In this document: positions 17,101 to 26,044 of the stretch, piece by piece
How positions within the stretch are numbered: the first letter of the stretch is position 1
Layout: every line of letters starts with the position of its first letter
Origin: Frigoribacterium sp. Leaf263
GTDB taxonomy: Bacteria; Actinomycetota; Actinomycetes; Actinomycetales; Microbacteriaceae
Assembly: GCF_001422285.1 (NCBI RefSeq)
Contig: NZ_LMMO01000003.1
Span: forward strand, 201,297 to 265,296
DNA length: 64,000 nucleotides
Direction: 5' to 3'
Position numbers and translations under genes: made by a program
The notes under the pieces: model-generated
The model's database searches: none
What the model was told of the DNA's origin: nothing
Seen by the model: only the letters and a program-made list of their open reading frames with translations

Positions 17101-18228
17101 ATGGCCTACCGCGTCGGAGTGATCGGAGGCGGCCAGCTCGCCCGGATGATGGTGCCCCCGGCCGTCCACCTCGGGATCGACATCCGCGTGCTCGCCGAGG
17201 TCGAGGGCAGCTCCGCCCGTCTCGCGGCGACGGGGGTCGGCGACTACCACGACGTCGCGACGGTGATCGACTTCGCCCGCGACGTCGACGCCGTGACCTT
17301 CGATCACGAGCACGTGCCGCAGGACGTCCTGGCGGCCCTCGTCGCGGCGGGCGTCGCCGTCCACCCCTCGCCCGAGGCGCTCGCCGTCGCGCAGGACAAG
17401 ATCGTGATGCGCCGCCGACTGACCGAGCTCGGCCTGCCGGTTCCCGACTGGGACGCCGTCCGCGACACGGCCTCGCTCGACGCGTTCCTGGCCGACCACG
17501 GCGGCCGTGCGGTGGTCAAGACGGCTCGGGGCGGCTACGACGGCAAGGGGGTCCGCGTCGTCCGGGCCGCCCACGAGGCCGATGACTGGTTCGCGCAGCT
17601 CGCCGAGGGCGAGGCGCTCCTCGTCGAGGAGCTCGTCGAGTTCCGTCGCGAGCTCGCGCAGTCGGTCGCCCGCCGGACGAGCGGCGAGATCGTCGCATGG
17701 CCGCTGGTCGAGAGCATCCAGCGCGACGGCGTGTGCGCCGAGGTGATCGCCCCGGCGCCGGGGAGCGCCGGACGCCTGGCCGAGACCGCCGAGGCCCTCG
17801 CCCGCACGATCGCCGAGCGGCTCGGCGTGACCGGTGTGCTGGCCGTCGAGCTCTTCGAGACCGTCGACGACCGTCTCCTCGTCAACGAGCTCGCCATGCG
17901 CCCGCACAACACGGGGCACTGGACCATCGACGGATCGACGACCAGCCAGTTCGAGCAGCACCTCCGCGCCGTCCTCGACCTGCCGCTCGGCGACACGAGC
18001 GCGCACGAGCCGTGGAGCGTCATGGTGAACGTGCTCGGCGGCCCCCGCGAGGGCTCGTTGGCCGACCGGCTCCCGGCGCTGATGGCCCACCAGCCGGCGG
18101 TCAAGGTGCACGACTACGGCAAGGACCCTCGACCGGGTCGCAAGGTCGGCCACGTCACCGCGACCGGTGACGACCTCGACGAGGCCACCTACCGGGCGCG
18201 CGCCGGTGCGGCGTTCTTCGAGGGCTGA
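17101..18228 (+). CDS. purK: 5-(carboxyamino)imidazole ribonucleotide synthase
   Basis: ATP-grasp enzyme of de novo purine synthesis that carboxylates AIR to N5-CAIR (375 aa). Motifs: GVIGGGQLARMM, the ATP-binding VVKTARGGYDGKGV, VEELVEFRRELA and NELAMRPHNTGHWT. Start ATG 17101 has GAGGAGAG upstream. purE follows after 16 nt. Confidence 0.95.
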   Translation: MAYRVGVIGGGQLARMMVPPAVHLGIDIRVLAEVEGSSARLAATGVGDYHDVATVIDFARDVDAVTFDHEHVPQDVLAALVAAGVAVHPSPEALAVAQDKIVMRRRLTELGLPVPDWDAVRDTASLDAFLADHGGRAVVKTARGGYDGKGVRVVRAAHEADDWFAQLAEGEALLVEELVEFRRELAQSVARRTSGEIVAWPLVESIQRDGVCAEVIAPAPGSAGRLAETAEALARTIAERLGVTGVLAVELFETVDDRLLVNELAMRPHNTGHWTIDGSTTSQFEQHLRAVLDLPLGDTSAHEPWSVMVNVLGGPREGSLADRLPALMAHQPAVKVHDYGKDPRPGRKVGHVTATGDDLDEATYRARAGAAFFEG

Positions 18229-18231
18229 CGC

Positions 18232-18237
18232 TATCCT
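18232..18237 (+). promoter_or_regulatory. -10 box (TATCCT) for purE
   Basis: TATCCT begins only 4 nt after the purK stop and ends 7 nt before GTG 18245. It suggests an internal, leaderless promoter for purE and the LCP gene in addition to readthrough from purK. Confidence 0.45.
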
Positions 18238-18244
18238 CTAGCTC

Positions 18245-18786
<542 letters not shown>

Positions 18787-18790
<4 letters not shown>

Positions 18791-20130
18791 GTGCGACGCT
18801 GCCGGTCCGCCACCCCGACCTCGGGTCGGAGACGTTCATGACGAAGCGGGCCTGGGTGCTCGTCGTCCTGAACGTGCTGGTGCCCGGCTCGGCGCAGGTG
18901 CTCGCCGGCAGCCGACGCCTCGGCCGGATCGGGCTGGCGTCGACGCTCGTCTTCTGGGGCGTGGCCGTCGTGTCGGTCCTGCTCGCGCTCTTCTACCGAC
19001 GTCCGCTGATCGAGATGGCGACGAGCGTCGTCGCTCTCACGGTCGTCCAGCTGTTCCTGATCTACTTCGCCGTGCTGTGGGTGGTCCTGACCCTCGACAC
19101 GCTGCGCCTGGTCCGCATCATCCGCACGACGCCGACCTCGCGCGGGTTCCTGGCCGGCGCCATGGCGCTCCTGCTGTTCGCGACGGTCGGACCGGCTGCG
19201 TGGGGGGCCTATCTCTCGGGCGTGCAGCATCGGCTGCTGAACGACCTCTTCACGTCGCAGGCGCAGGCCGCCGATCCCGTCGACGGTCGCTACAACATCC
19301 TCCTGCTCGGCGGCGACGCCGGGGCCGACCGCACGGGGCTGCGCCCCGACAGCATCTCGGTGGCGAGCATCGACGCCGAGACGGGCGCCGCGACGCTCAT
19401 CGGGATCCCGAGGAATCTCTACAACGCCCCGTTCTCGGAGGGATCGCCCTTGTGGGGCGTCTACCCCGACGGCTACTCGTGCGGCGACGACTGCCTCGTC
19501 AGCTATCTCTACACCTACGGCGAAGAGCACCCCGAGCTCTATCCGGACGCCGAGGAGCGGGGCTCGAACGCGGGCGTCGAGGCTATGCGCGACGCCGTGT
19601 CCGGTGTCACGGGGCTGACCCTGCAGTACTACGTGCTGATCGACATGGAGGGATTCGCTCAGCTGATCGACGCGCTGGGCGGCATCCAGGTCGACAACAC
19701 CGAGGGGCGGCTGCCGATCAACGGCGGCGTCGACGCCGCCGGGCAGCCGATCAACGTCGAGGGCTGGATCGAACCGGGCGAGCAGACCCTCGACGGGTAT
19801 CACGCCCTCTGGTACGCACGCGCCCGGCACGGCTCGGACGACTACCACCGCATGGCGCGTCAGCGCGAGGTGCAGCAGGCGCTGCTGACGCAGTTCCAGC
19901 CGGCGACGGTGCTGGCGAAGTTCCAGTCGGTGGCGGCCGCCGGAGTGCAGACCGTCGACACGGACATCCCGCGGGGCGCTCTGGGTGCGTTCGTCGAGCT
20001 CGCGCTGAAGACCAAGGGGCAGGAGATCGCCGACCTCGAGATCGTCCCGCCGACCTACGACAACGTGTACCCGGACTTCGGCGTCATCCGCGCCGACGTC
20101 GCGGCGGCCACGGCGTCGGCCGGGGGCTGA
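18787..20130 (+). CDS. LytR-CpsA-Psr (LCP) family cell-wall ligase
   Basis: Membrane enzyme (447 aa) that moves lipid-linked polymer onto peptidoglycan. The N-terminal 160 residues hold about four hydrophobic helices, more than the single anchor of classical LCP proteins. The extracellular LCP domain (about 175-375) has [29 protein letters not shown] and [18 protein letters not shown], with the conserved arginines that bind the polyprenyl pyrophosphate. GTG 18787 overlaps purE. It stands at the border of the glycan island and is the probable attachment enzyme for its product. Confidence 0.9.
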
Positions 20131-20158
20131 TCGACGACCGGACGTCCCGCGCGCGGAC

Positions 20159-20193
20159 GAAGGGCCCCCGCGGGTGATCCGCGGGGGCCCTTC
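20159..20193. terminator. bidirectional hairpin terminator
   Basis: Perfect 15-bp stem: 20159-20173 (GAAGGGCCCCCGCGG) with 20179-20193 and a 5-nt loop, between the converging LCP and glycosyltransferase genes. Confidence 0.8.
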
Positions 20194-20204
20194 TGCGCGC
20201 GTCG

Positions 20205-21344
20205 TCAGAGATCGGCGTGCAGCTGCCAGACCTTGTCGGCCGAGTCGGTCCAGCTGAAGGCATGCGACCGATCGAGTCCGACCACGCCGAGACGCGTGCT
20301 CAACTCGACGTCGTTGACCACCTGGAACATGGCCTGGGCCAGCCTCCCGGGGTAGCCCTCCGGATCATCGCGCGCGACGATCACGGCGGCGTCCGCCGCG
20401 ACCTCGACGAGGGCGGGGGTGTCCGAGATCACCGTCGGGGTGCCGAGGCTCAGCGCCTCGACGACGGGCAGCCCGAAGCCCTCGGCCAGACTCGGGAAGA
20501 CGAAGACGGAGGCGCGCTGCAGCAGGACGGCGAGCTGGGCGTCCGAGACGAATCCGAGCGAGCGCACGCGCCCCTCCGGCAGACCCTCTCGCGCGACGAT
20601 GTCGGCGATGCTGACGTCCCCCCACCCGTCGGGGCCCACGATGAGCAGCGGGATCTCGGGTGCGTCGGCGTGCCCCATCGCCTGGATCAACGGCTCGATG
20701 CCCTTGCGGGGCTCGAGCGTGCCGACGCTGAGCGCGTAGGCGGGAGGCAGATCGAGGGCGTCGGCGAGGGCGTCGGCATCGGTCGGCACCGCGAGGTCGC
20801 TGCTCACGGCGCCGCCGATCACGCGCAGCCGGTCGCCGAAGTCGAAGCGCTCGGCGAGGTCGTCCGCGACCGCGTGGGTCGGGACGACGACGGCGTCCGC
20901 GAAGCGGTGAGCCCGCCGCGCCATCGCCTTGTGCCAGCGGACGCCCCGCGGGGTGAGGGTGTGCGGATGCGTCCACGGGACGGTGTCGTGGATCGTGACC
21001 ACGGTCTGCGTCGACGGTTCGAGCGAGCGGTCGTGCCGCGAGAGCGGCGCGAGGAGGCTCGTCGAGTGCACCATGCCCCGGCCCGGCAGGCCGACGAGGC
21101 CGGACTGCCACGCCAGCGACAGCTCGCGCCGGCCGAGGGGGGCCTTGGCGAGACCCGCGAGCCCGGGGAGGAGGTCGTCGATCCGGTCGTAGTCGGCCTG
21201 AGGATGCGCGGCGACGACCGCCTCGACGTCGCACCCGCGCGGGGCCGTCGCGATCAGACCGCGGGTGAGCTCGACGGTGTAGCGGCCGATGCCGCCGGGC
21301 ACCGGCGCGAGGATCTGGTCAACGACCACTCGAAGCGTCGTCAT
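20205..21344 (-). CDS. glycosyltransferase family 4
   Basis: GT-B retaining glycosyltransferase, 379 aa, cytosolic or peripheral, probably adding a sugar to the rhamnose-containing polymer. Acceptor half: PVPGGIGRYTVEL. Donor half: VGTLEPRKGIEPLI, IVGPDGWG, RVRSLGFVSDAQLAVLL and FPSLAEGFGLPVVEAL (E-x7-E donor motif). ATG 21344 overlaps the rmlD end by 26 bp, so it is third in rmlB-rmlD-GT. The exact sugar is unknown. Confidence 0.87.
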   Translation of the reverse strand: MTTLRVVVDQILAPVPGGIGRYTVELTRGLIATAPRGCDVEAVVAAHPQADYDRIDDLLPGLAGLAKAPLGRRELSLAWQSGLVGLPGRGMVHSTSLLAPLSRHDRSLEPSTQTVVTIHDTVPWTHPHTLTPRGVRWHKAMARRAHRFADAVVVPTHAVADDLAERFDFGDRLRVIGGAVSSDLAVPTDADALADALDLPPAYALSVGTLEPRKGIEPLIQAMGHADAPEIPLLIVGPDGWGDVSIADIVAREGLPEGRVRSLGFVSDAQLAVLLQRASVFVFPSLAEGFGLPVVEALSLGTPTVISDTPALVEVAADAAVIVARDDPEGYPGRLAQAMFQVVNDVELSTRLGVVGLDRSHAFSWTDSADKVWQLHADL

Positions 21345-22209
21345 CGGACGAGAAGACCCCCTTCGCAGCGGCGTCGCGGAGGGCGGCGTCCCAGGGGCGC
21401 AGGGGTTCGAGACCCGCTGCGGCCCAGGCGTCGTGGCCGAGCACGCTGAACGCCGGGCGCGGTGCCGGGCGGACGAAGCTCGAGCTGTCGGTGGGCGTGA
21501 CGCGCTCGGGGTCGAGGCCGGCGTTCTCGAAGACCGCACGGGCGAAGTCGTACCAGCTGGCTCGACCCGAGCTGGTGCCGTGGTAGACGCCGGCGGGGGC
21601 GTCGGCGTCGACGAGACGGACGATCTGCTCGGCGAGATCCGTCGTCCAGGTGGGCTGACCCACCTGGTCGGCGACGACGCTGACCGTGTCGTGGGTGGCG
21701 GCGAGCCGCAGCATGGTCTTGGCGAAGTTGCCGCCGTGACGCCCGTAGAGCCACGCCGTGCGCACGACGTAGGTGCCGTCGGGGTTGGCCTCGCGGGCGA
21801 GACGCTCGCCCTCGGCCTTGGTGCGTCCGTAGGCGCTCACCGGGGCCGGCGGGGTCGACTCGGAGTACGGCGACGTGGCCGAGCCGTCGAAGACGTAGTC
21901 GGTCGACACCTGGACGAGCCGGGCCCCCGAGGAGGCGGTGGCCTCGCCGAGGATGCCGGCTGCGGTCCCGTTCACCGCGAGCGCCGCCTCCTCGTCGGTC
22001 TCCGCCGCGTCGACCGCCGTGTACGCGGCGGCGTTGATGACGACGTCGTGACCCTCGACGGCCGCGAAGACGGCGTCGCGGTCGGTCACGTCGAGGTCGG
22101 AGCGACCGAGCACGGTGACCTCACGTCCGAAGAGCGCTTCGAGCAGGTCGGAGCCGAGCATGCCTCGTGCCCCGGTGACGAGGTACCGGCGGTTCTGGGG
22201 CGTGCTCAC
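21319..22209 (-). CDS. rmlD: dTDP-4-dehydrorhamnose reductase
   Basis: Last step of dTDP-L-rhamnose synthesis, NAD(P)H reduction of the 4-keto group; 296 aa. Motifs: VTGARGMLGSDL, STDYVFDG with YGRTK (catalytic Tyr-Lys), and RTAWLYGRHGGNF. GTG 22209 overlaps the rmlB stop by 4 nt. Its partners rmlC and rmlA are 13 kb away. Confidence 0.95.
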   Translation of the reverse strand: MSTPQNRRYLVTGARGMLGSDLLEALFGREVTVLGRSDLDVTDRDAVFAAVEGHDVVINAAAYTAVDAAETDEEAALAVNGTAAGILGEATASSGARLVQVSTDYVFDGSATSPYSESTPPAPVSAYGRTKAEGERLAREANPDGTYVVRTAWLYGRHGGNFAKTMLRLAATHDTVSVVADQVGQPTWTTDLAEQIVRLVDADAPAGVYHGTSSGRASWYDFARAVFENAGLDPERVTPTDSSSFVRPAPRPAFSVLGHDAWAAAGLEPLRPWDAALRDAAAKGVFSSDDDASSGR

Positions 22210-23192
22210 GACAGGGCCGCGCGCTCTTTGAGGGGCTCCCACCACTCGCGGTTGTCGCGGTACCACTGCACGACCTCGGCGAGACCCTCGGAGAAGGGGA
22301 CGCGGGGCTCGTAGCCGAGCTCGTCGCGGATCTTGGAGATGTCGACGGAGTACCGCAGGTCGTGTCCGAGGCGGTCCTGGACGCGGTCGACGTACGACCA
22401 GTCCTTGCCCGTCGACTCGAGCAGCATCTCGGTGAGCTCGCGGTTGGTCAGCTCGGTGCCGCCGCCGATGTTGTAGATCTCGCCGGCGCGTCCGTCGACG
22501 AGGACCATCGCGATTCCGCGCGTGTGGTCGTCGACGTGCAGCCAGTCGCGGATGTTGTTCCCCTCGCCGTAGAGGGGGACGTGCCGATCGTCGATGAGGT
22601 TCGTGACGAACAGCGGGATGACCTTCTCGGGGAAGTGGAAGGGGCCGTAGTTGTTGCTGCAGCGCGTGATCGACACGTTGAGGCCGTGCGTGCGGTGGTA
22701 GCTCCGGGCGAGGAGGTCGCTGCCGGCCTTCGAGGCCGAGTAGGGCGAGTTCGGCTCGAGCGGGCGGTCCTCGGCCCACGAGCCCTCGGCGATCGAGCCG
22801 TAGACCTCGTCGGTGGACACGTGCACGAAGCGCTTCAGGTCGTTGCGCAGAGCGGCGTCGAGCAGCTGCTGCGTGCCGAGCACGTTGGTCTCGACGAAGA
22901 TCGAGGCGTCGCGCACCGAGCGGTCGACGTGCGATTCGGCGGCGAAGTGGACGACGGCGTCGACGTCGGGGAAGAGCGTGTCGAGGAGGGCGCCGTCGCG
23001 GATGTCGCCCTTGACGAACGTGTACCGCGGGGAGTCGGCGACGGAGGCGAGGTTGGCCTCGTTCCCCGAGTAGGTCAGGGCGTCGAGGACGACGACCTCG
23101 GCGCCCTCCAGTCCCGGATAGGCGTCTTCGAGGGTGCGGCGGACGAAGTTCGAGCCGATGAAACCGGCGCCGCCGGTGACGAGGATTTTCAC
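22206..23192 (-). CDS. rmlB: dTDP-glucose 4,6-dehydratase
   Basis: Second enzyme of the dTDP-rhamnose pathway (328 aa): NAD-dependent dehydration of dTDP-glucose. Motifs: VTGGAGFIGSNFVRR, HFAAESHVDRS, STDEVYGS, YSASKAGSD (catalytic Tyr-Lys) and NIGGGTELTN. GTG 23192 has AAGGA 5 nt upstream. A TAAGAT box at 23230-23235, abutting TGTCCCCC, is the likely promoter. Confidence 0.95.
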   Translation of the reverse strand: MKILVTGGAGFIGSNFVRRTLEDAYPGLEGAEVVVLDALTYSGNEANLASVADSPRYTFVKGDIRDGALLDTLFPDVDAVVHFAAESHVDRSVRDASIFVETNVLGTQQLLDAALRNDLKRFVHVSTDEVYGSIAEGSWAEDRPLEPNSPYSASKAGSDLLARSYHRTHGLNVSITRCSNNYGPFHFPEKVIPLFVTNLIDDRHVPLYGEGNNIRDWLHVDDHTRGIAMVLVDGRAGEIYNIGGGTELTNRELTEMLLESTGKDWSYVDRVQDRLGHDLRYSVDISKIRDELGYEPRVPFSEGLAEVVQWYRDNREWWEPLKERAALS

Positions 23193-23335
23193 ACTGTTCC
23201 TTGTGGGTCGGTCGCGGAAGGGTCAATCGATCTTAGGGGGACAGGTCGTCCGCAGCGCCGTCGGAGGTCTCCCGTCCTGTCTGTCCCCCTTTCTGCCGAA
23301 CCCTGGTCGGGGGGTGGTTCGGGGGACAAATCCGT
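23193..23335. promoter_or_regulatory. divergent control region rmlB / vanY with three GGGGGACA copies
   Basis: Contains GGGGGACA at 23236-23243 and 23321-23328 and its complement at 23282-23289. On the minus strand TGTCCCCC directly adjoins TAAGAT (23230-23235), a -10 candidate for rmlB. The third copy ends 8 nt before the vanY GTG. The same word adjoins a -10-like box at 11728-11741. Confidence 0.5.
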
Positions 23336-24253
23336 GTGACGGTTGATGACATGGACATCTGCGACGCACCGGCCGACACGGCTCATCCCGCCGTCCGGTC
23401 CGTCGACCGGCGTCGCCTGCTCGCGTTCGCCGCGGTCGCCGCCGGGGGAGCCGCGCTGACGACGCTCGACGCCCGACCCGCGATGGCGGCCGCCAACCTC
23501 GGCGAGTCGACCGACGGCGTGACCACCGTGGCGCAGGCCCTGGCCGCGGCGCAGGCGTCGTCGTGGGGCGGCTTCGCCAACGGGAAGATCCCGACGTCGG
23601 CGCTCACCCCCATCGTGACCACCGTGGCCGGCTCGGGTTATCTGCGCTCGGACGCCGCCCGCCAGTACCTCTCGATGAGCCTCGCGTTCTCCCGCGCGGT
23701 CGGGCGCCCCCTCATCATCACCGAGGGCTACCGCACGTACGCCCGGCAGCAGGACTACTGGAACCGCTACCAGAACGGCACGGGCAACCTCGCCGCCTAC
23801 CCCGGCACCTCGAACCACGGCTGGGCCATCTCGTGCGACTTCGGGTCGGGCGTCGAGACGGCCGGAACCACGGCCAAGCGATGGATGGACGCGAATGCGC
23901 CGTCGTACGGATGGAAGCCGACCGGCAACGGGTTCTCGCGCCCCGAGCCCTGGCACTTCGACTACGTCGGCGCCTGGGTGGGGAACGCGGGCTCGGCGGC
24001 ACCCAAGGTCGGCACCGGCGACGTGGTGGTCCTGCGGAGCACGCAGGCCATCGGGTCGAGGCCGGCCGGGTACACGGCGCTCCTCGGCATCCGCAGCCTC
24101 CGACACCTCTCGACGATCGACATGATCAACTCGATGCGGGTCGTCGCCACCCCCTACTTCGAGGTCAACGCCGCCGTCTTCACCAGCATCATGGCGTCCC
24201 TGTCGATCCCCACGAGCGCTCTCGTCGAGAACGCCGACTACTGGCGTCGTTGA
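23336..24253 (+). CDS. Tat-exported D-alanyl-D-alanine carboxypeptidase (VanY type)
   Basis: Zinc carboxypeptidase expected to trim peptidoglycan stem peptides outside the membrane; 305 aa. Residues 24-52 form a twin-arginine signal (DRRRLL, hydrophobic core, AMAA cleavage region). The VanY domain (about 95-215) has EGYRTYARQQ, SNHGWAISCDFG (H161, D168) and PWHFDYV (H207), the metal ligands of the M15 fold. A separate C-terminal domain (about 228-305, VVLRST ... LRHLSTIDM ... YWRR) is repeated as the stand-alone gene at 24296. GTG 23336 is the start used; ATG 23351 is possible. Confidence 0.87.
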   Translation: MTVDDMDICDAPADTAHPAVRSVDRRRLLAFAAVAAGGAALTTLDARPAMAAANLGESTDGVTTVAQALAAAQASSWGGFANGKIPTSALTPIVTTVAGSGYLRSDAARQYLSMSLAFSRAVGRPLIITEGYRTYARQQDYWNRYQNGTGNLAAYPGTSNHGWAISCDFGSGVETAGTTAKRWMDANAPSYGWKPTGNGFSRPEPWHFDYVGAWVGNAGSAAPKVGTGDVVVLRSTQAIGSRPAGYTALLGIRSLRHLSTIDMINSMRVVATPYFEVNAAVFTSIMASLSIPTSALVENADYWRR

Positions 24254-24295
24254 CGCCCCGCCTCTCCTGAACCCCTATCACCCGAGGACACACCC

Positions 24296-24526
24296 ATGCT
24301 CATCCTCCGTTGCACCGACACGCTCAGCGGCGTCGGCCGCGGCTACACGTGCCTCGTCGACGTCCGCACCCTGCGGCACCTGTCGACGTCGGCCATGGTC
24401 TCGTCGCTCAAGTCCATCGGCGTCACCTACCGCGAGGTGAACAGCGTCGGCTTCTACAACGTGCTCAGCTCGATGTCGGTGCCGAAGGCCGCCGTCAAGA
24501 AGTCGGCCGACTACTCCGGTCGCTGA
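24296..24526 (+). CDS. 76-aa stand-alone copy of the VanY C-terminal domain
   Basis: Small protein aligning over nearly its whole length with residues 230-305 of the preceding VanY: LRHLST and NSxxF match, followed by SxMSVP against SLSIP, and both end SADY or NADY plus a short tail. It has no signal peptide, so it should stay in the cytosol unlike its exported relative. ATG 24296 has GAGGA 7 nt upstream. The 3' end overlaps the convergent acetyltransferase gene by 16 bp. No function is known; partner, inhibitor or wall-binding roles are open. Confidence 0.75.
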   Translation: MLILRCTDTLSGVGRGYTCLVDVRTLRHLSTSAMVSSLKSIGVTYREVNSVGFYNVLSSMSVPKAAVKKSADYSGR

Positions 24527-25110
24527 GCCTCGGGGCCGAGGCCCCGGATCACGCGTGCGGGGACGCCGCCGACGAGCGTGTCGGCCGGCACGTCGCGGAT
24601 GACCACGCTGCCGGCGGCGACGACGCTGCCGTCGCCGATCGTCACACCGCCGAGGACCGTCACGTCGGCGCCGATCCAGCAGCCGTCGCCCACCACGATG
24701 GGTTCGGTGCGGCCGCGGCCGGCGCGCCCCGTGGGGTCGCCGAGATCGTGCGTCTCGGTCACGAAGCGGGCGAAGGGCCCCACCGACACTCCGGCGCCGA
24801 TCGTGGTCCGAGGGCGGATGTACACGTCGCGGTTGAGGAACGTGCCCTCGCCGATGGTCGCCGGGCCGAAGATGCGGGTGCCGTCGAGCACGCGGCAGCG
24901 AGCCCCGACGGCGACACGGGCGCGGTCGGTGCCGAAGAAGTCGACTCCGTCGCCGATGCGGGCCTCGGAACCGACCTCGACGTACGGGGGGATGCCGCTC
25001 CCCGCCGGCGGCGCAGCGGCGGCGACGGCGTTCTCGAGAGCCGCCACCCGCTCGGCGAGGAGGTGCGCTCGGGTGACGGCACGCACCCACCGGCTCAACG
25101 TCTGCATCAC
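24511..25110 (-). CDS. hexapeptide-repeat O-acetyltransferase
   Basis: Left-handed beta-helix acyltransferase (199 aa), likely using acetyl-CoA to acetylate a sugar or serine-like group in the glycan. After an N-terminal amphipathic helix (1-35), hexapeptide repeats run from about 43 to 190 (VEVGSEARIGDG, TIGEGTFLNRDV, VVGDGCWIGADVTVLGGVTIG). TETHDLGDP holds the probable catalytic His, and the GGVPARVIRG end is typical. GTG 25110 has TAGAGT exactly 6 nt upstream. Confidence 0.87.
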   Translation of the reverse strand: MMQTLSRWVRAVTRAHLLAERVAALENAVAAAAPPAGSGIPPYVEVGSEARIGDGVDFFGTDRARVAVGARCRVLDGTRIFGPATIGEGTFLNRDVYIRPRTTIGAGVSVGPFARFVTETHDLGDPTGRAGRGRTEPIVVGDGCWIGADVTVLGGVTIGDGSVVAAGSVVIRDVPADTLVGGVPARVIRGLGPEAQRPE

Positions 25111-25116
25111 GAGCCC

Positions 25117-25122
25117 ACTCTA
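25117..25122 (-). promoter_or_regulatory. -10 box (TAGAGT) for the hexapeptide acetyltransferase
   Basis: TAGAGT on the minus strand, 6 nt before GTG 25110, within an unusually AT-rich TAATAGAGT. A leaderless message is predicted. Confidence 0.5.
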
Positions 25123-25193
25123 TTATCGACCTGCGGCGATCCCGCCGAACCCACCGACGGGCACCACGGGACCGAGCCCGCACGAGGAGAAGA

Positions 25194-25982
25194 ATGCGCC
25201 ACACCCCCTTGCTCGGCCGACGCACGACGGTCGTGACGATGGCGACCGCGGCCCTGGCCGTCGCCGTGCTCGCGGGCGTCGCGCTGGCCGGCCCGTCCGA
25301 GTCGCCGCCAGCCGTGGCAGCGACCCCCGAGGCGCCGTCGCAGAGCGATGTCGCGGTCGGGGGCGACACGAGTCCTCGGACGACGCCCGCCCGGGTCGCC
25401 TATCTCGGCGACTCGTACACGGTCGGCACCGGTGCCACGAGCGCGGCCGAGGGCTGGGTCTCGCTCCTCGACGACGTCTTCGGCTGGCAGGGCATGAACC
25501 TCGGATGCGGAGGGTCGGGATACGTCTCGCCCGGCGGATCGTGCGGAGAGACCTACGACGAGCGCATCGCGGACGTCGTCGCGTCGCGCCCGGACGCCGT
25601 CGTCGTCTCGGGCGGTCTCAACGACGCGCGGAGCACCGACGACCTCAACGAGCTGAAGATCGAGATCGACAAGACATTCGCCGACCTGCGCGCCGCGCTC
25701 CCCGATGCCGAGATCGTCGCCGTGTCGCCGATCTGGGGCGCGGGGCGGACCCCGCCGACCATCACGATCATGGGCGCGGTCGTGCAGACGGCGGTCGCGA
25801 AGGTCGACGGCACGTTCCTCGACATCGGCCAACCGCTCTACGCCCGACCCGACCTCATGATCGACGACGGCATCCACCCCAACGACGGCGGTCACCGCGC
25901 CATCGCCGAGGCGGTCGCCGAGGCGCTCGTCGAGGTCGCCGTCGCGCGTGACGACGCCGAGGCCGAGGTCCCCGCGTCCTGA
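25194..25982 (+). CDS. exported SGNH/GDSL hydrolase
   Basis: Secreted or lipid-side esterase, 262 aa. Residues 1-43 form a signal or anchor sequence (RR near the start, long Ala/Val core). An Ala/Pro/Ser-rich linker precedes the SGNH domain: block I YLGDSYTVG (Ser), block II glycine in GCGGSGY, block III GGLND, and block V DGIHPND (Asp, His). It may remove acyl groups added by the neighbouring acyltransferases. ATG 25194 has GAGGAG upstream. Confidence 0.88.
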   Translation: MRHTPLLGRRTTVVTMATAALAVAVLAGVALAGPSESPPAVAATPEAPSQSDVAVGGDTSPRTTPARVAYLGDSYTVGTGATSAAEGWVSLLDDVFGWQGMNLGCGGSGYVSPGGSCGETYDERIADVVASRPDAVVVSGGLNDARSTDDLNELKIEIDKTFADLRAALPDAEIVAVSPIWGAGRTPPTITIMGAVVQTAVAKVDGTFLDIGQPLYARPDLMIDDGIHPNDGGHRAIAEAVAEALVEVAVARDDAEAEVPAS

Positions 25983-26032
25983 CGTCCGGGGCGCCCGCGC
26001 CACGGCCGACGAGGGGGCGCCGCGGTGCGGGT

Positions 26033-26038
26033 TATGAT
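26033..26038 (+). promoter_or_regulatory. -10 box (TATGAT) for the acyltransferase gene
   Basis: TATGAT, a near-consensus box, ends exactly 6 nt before GTG 26045 with no ribosome site between. Confidence 0.55.
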
Positions 26039-26044
26039 CTTGCG

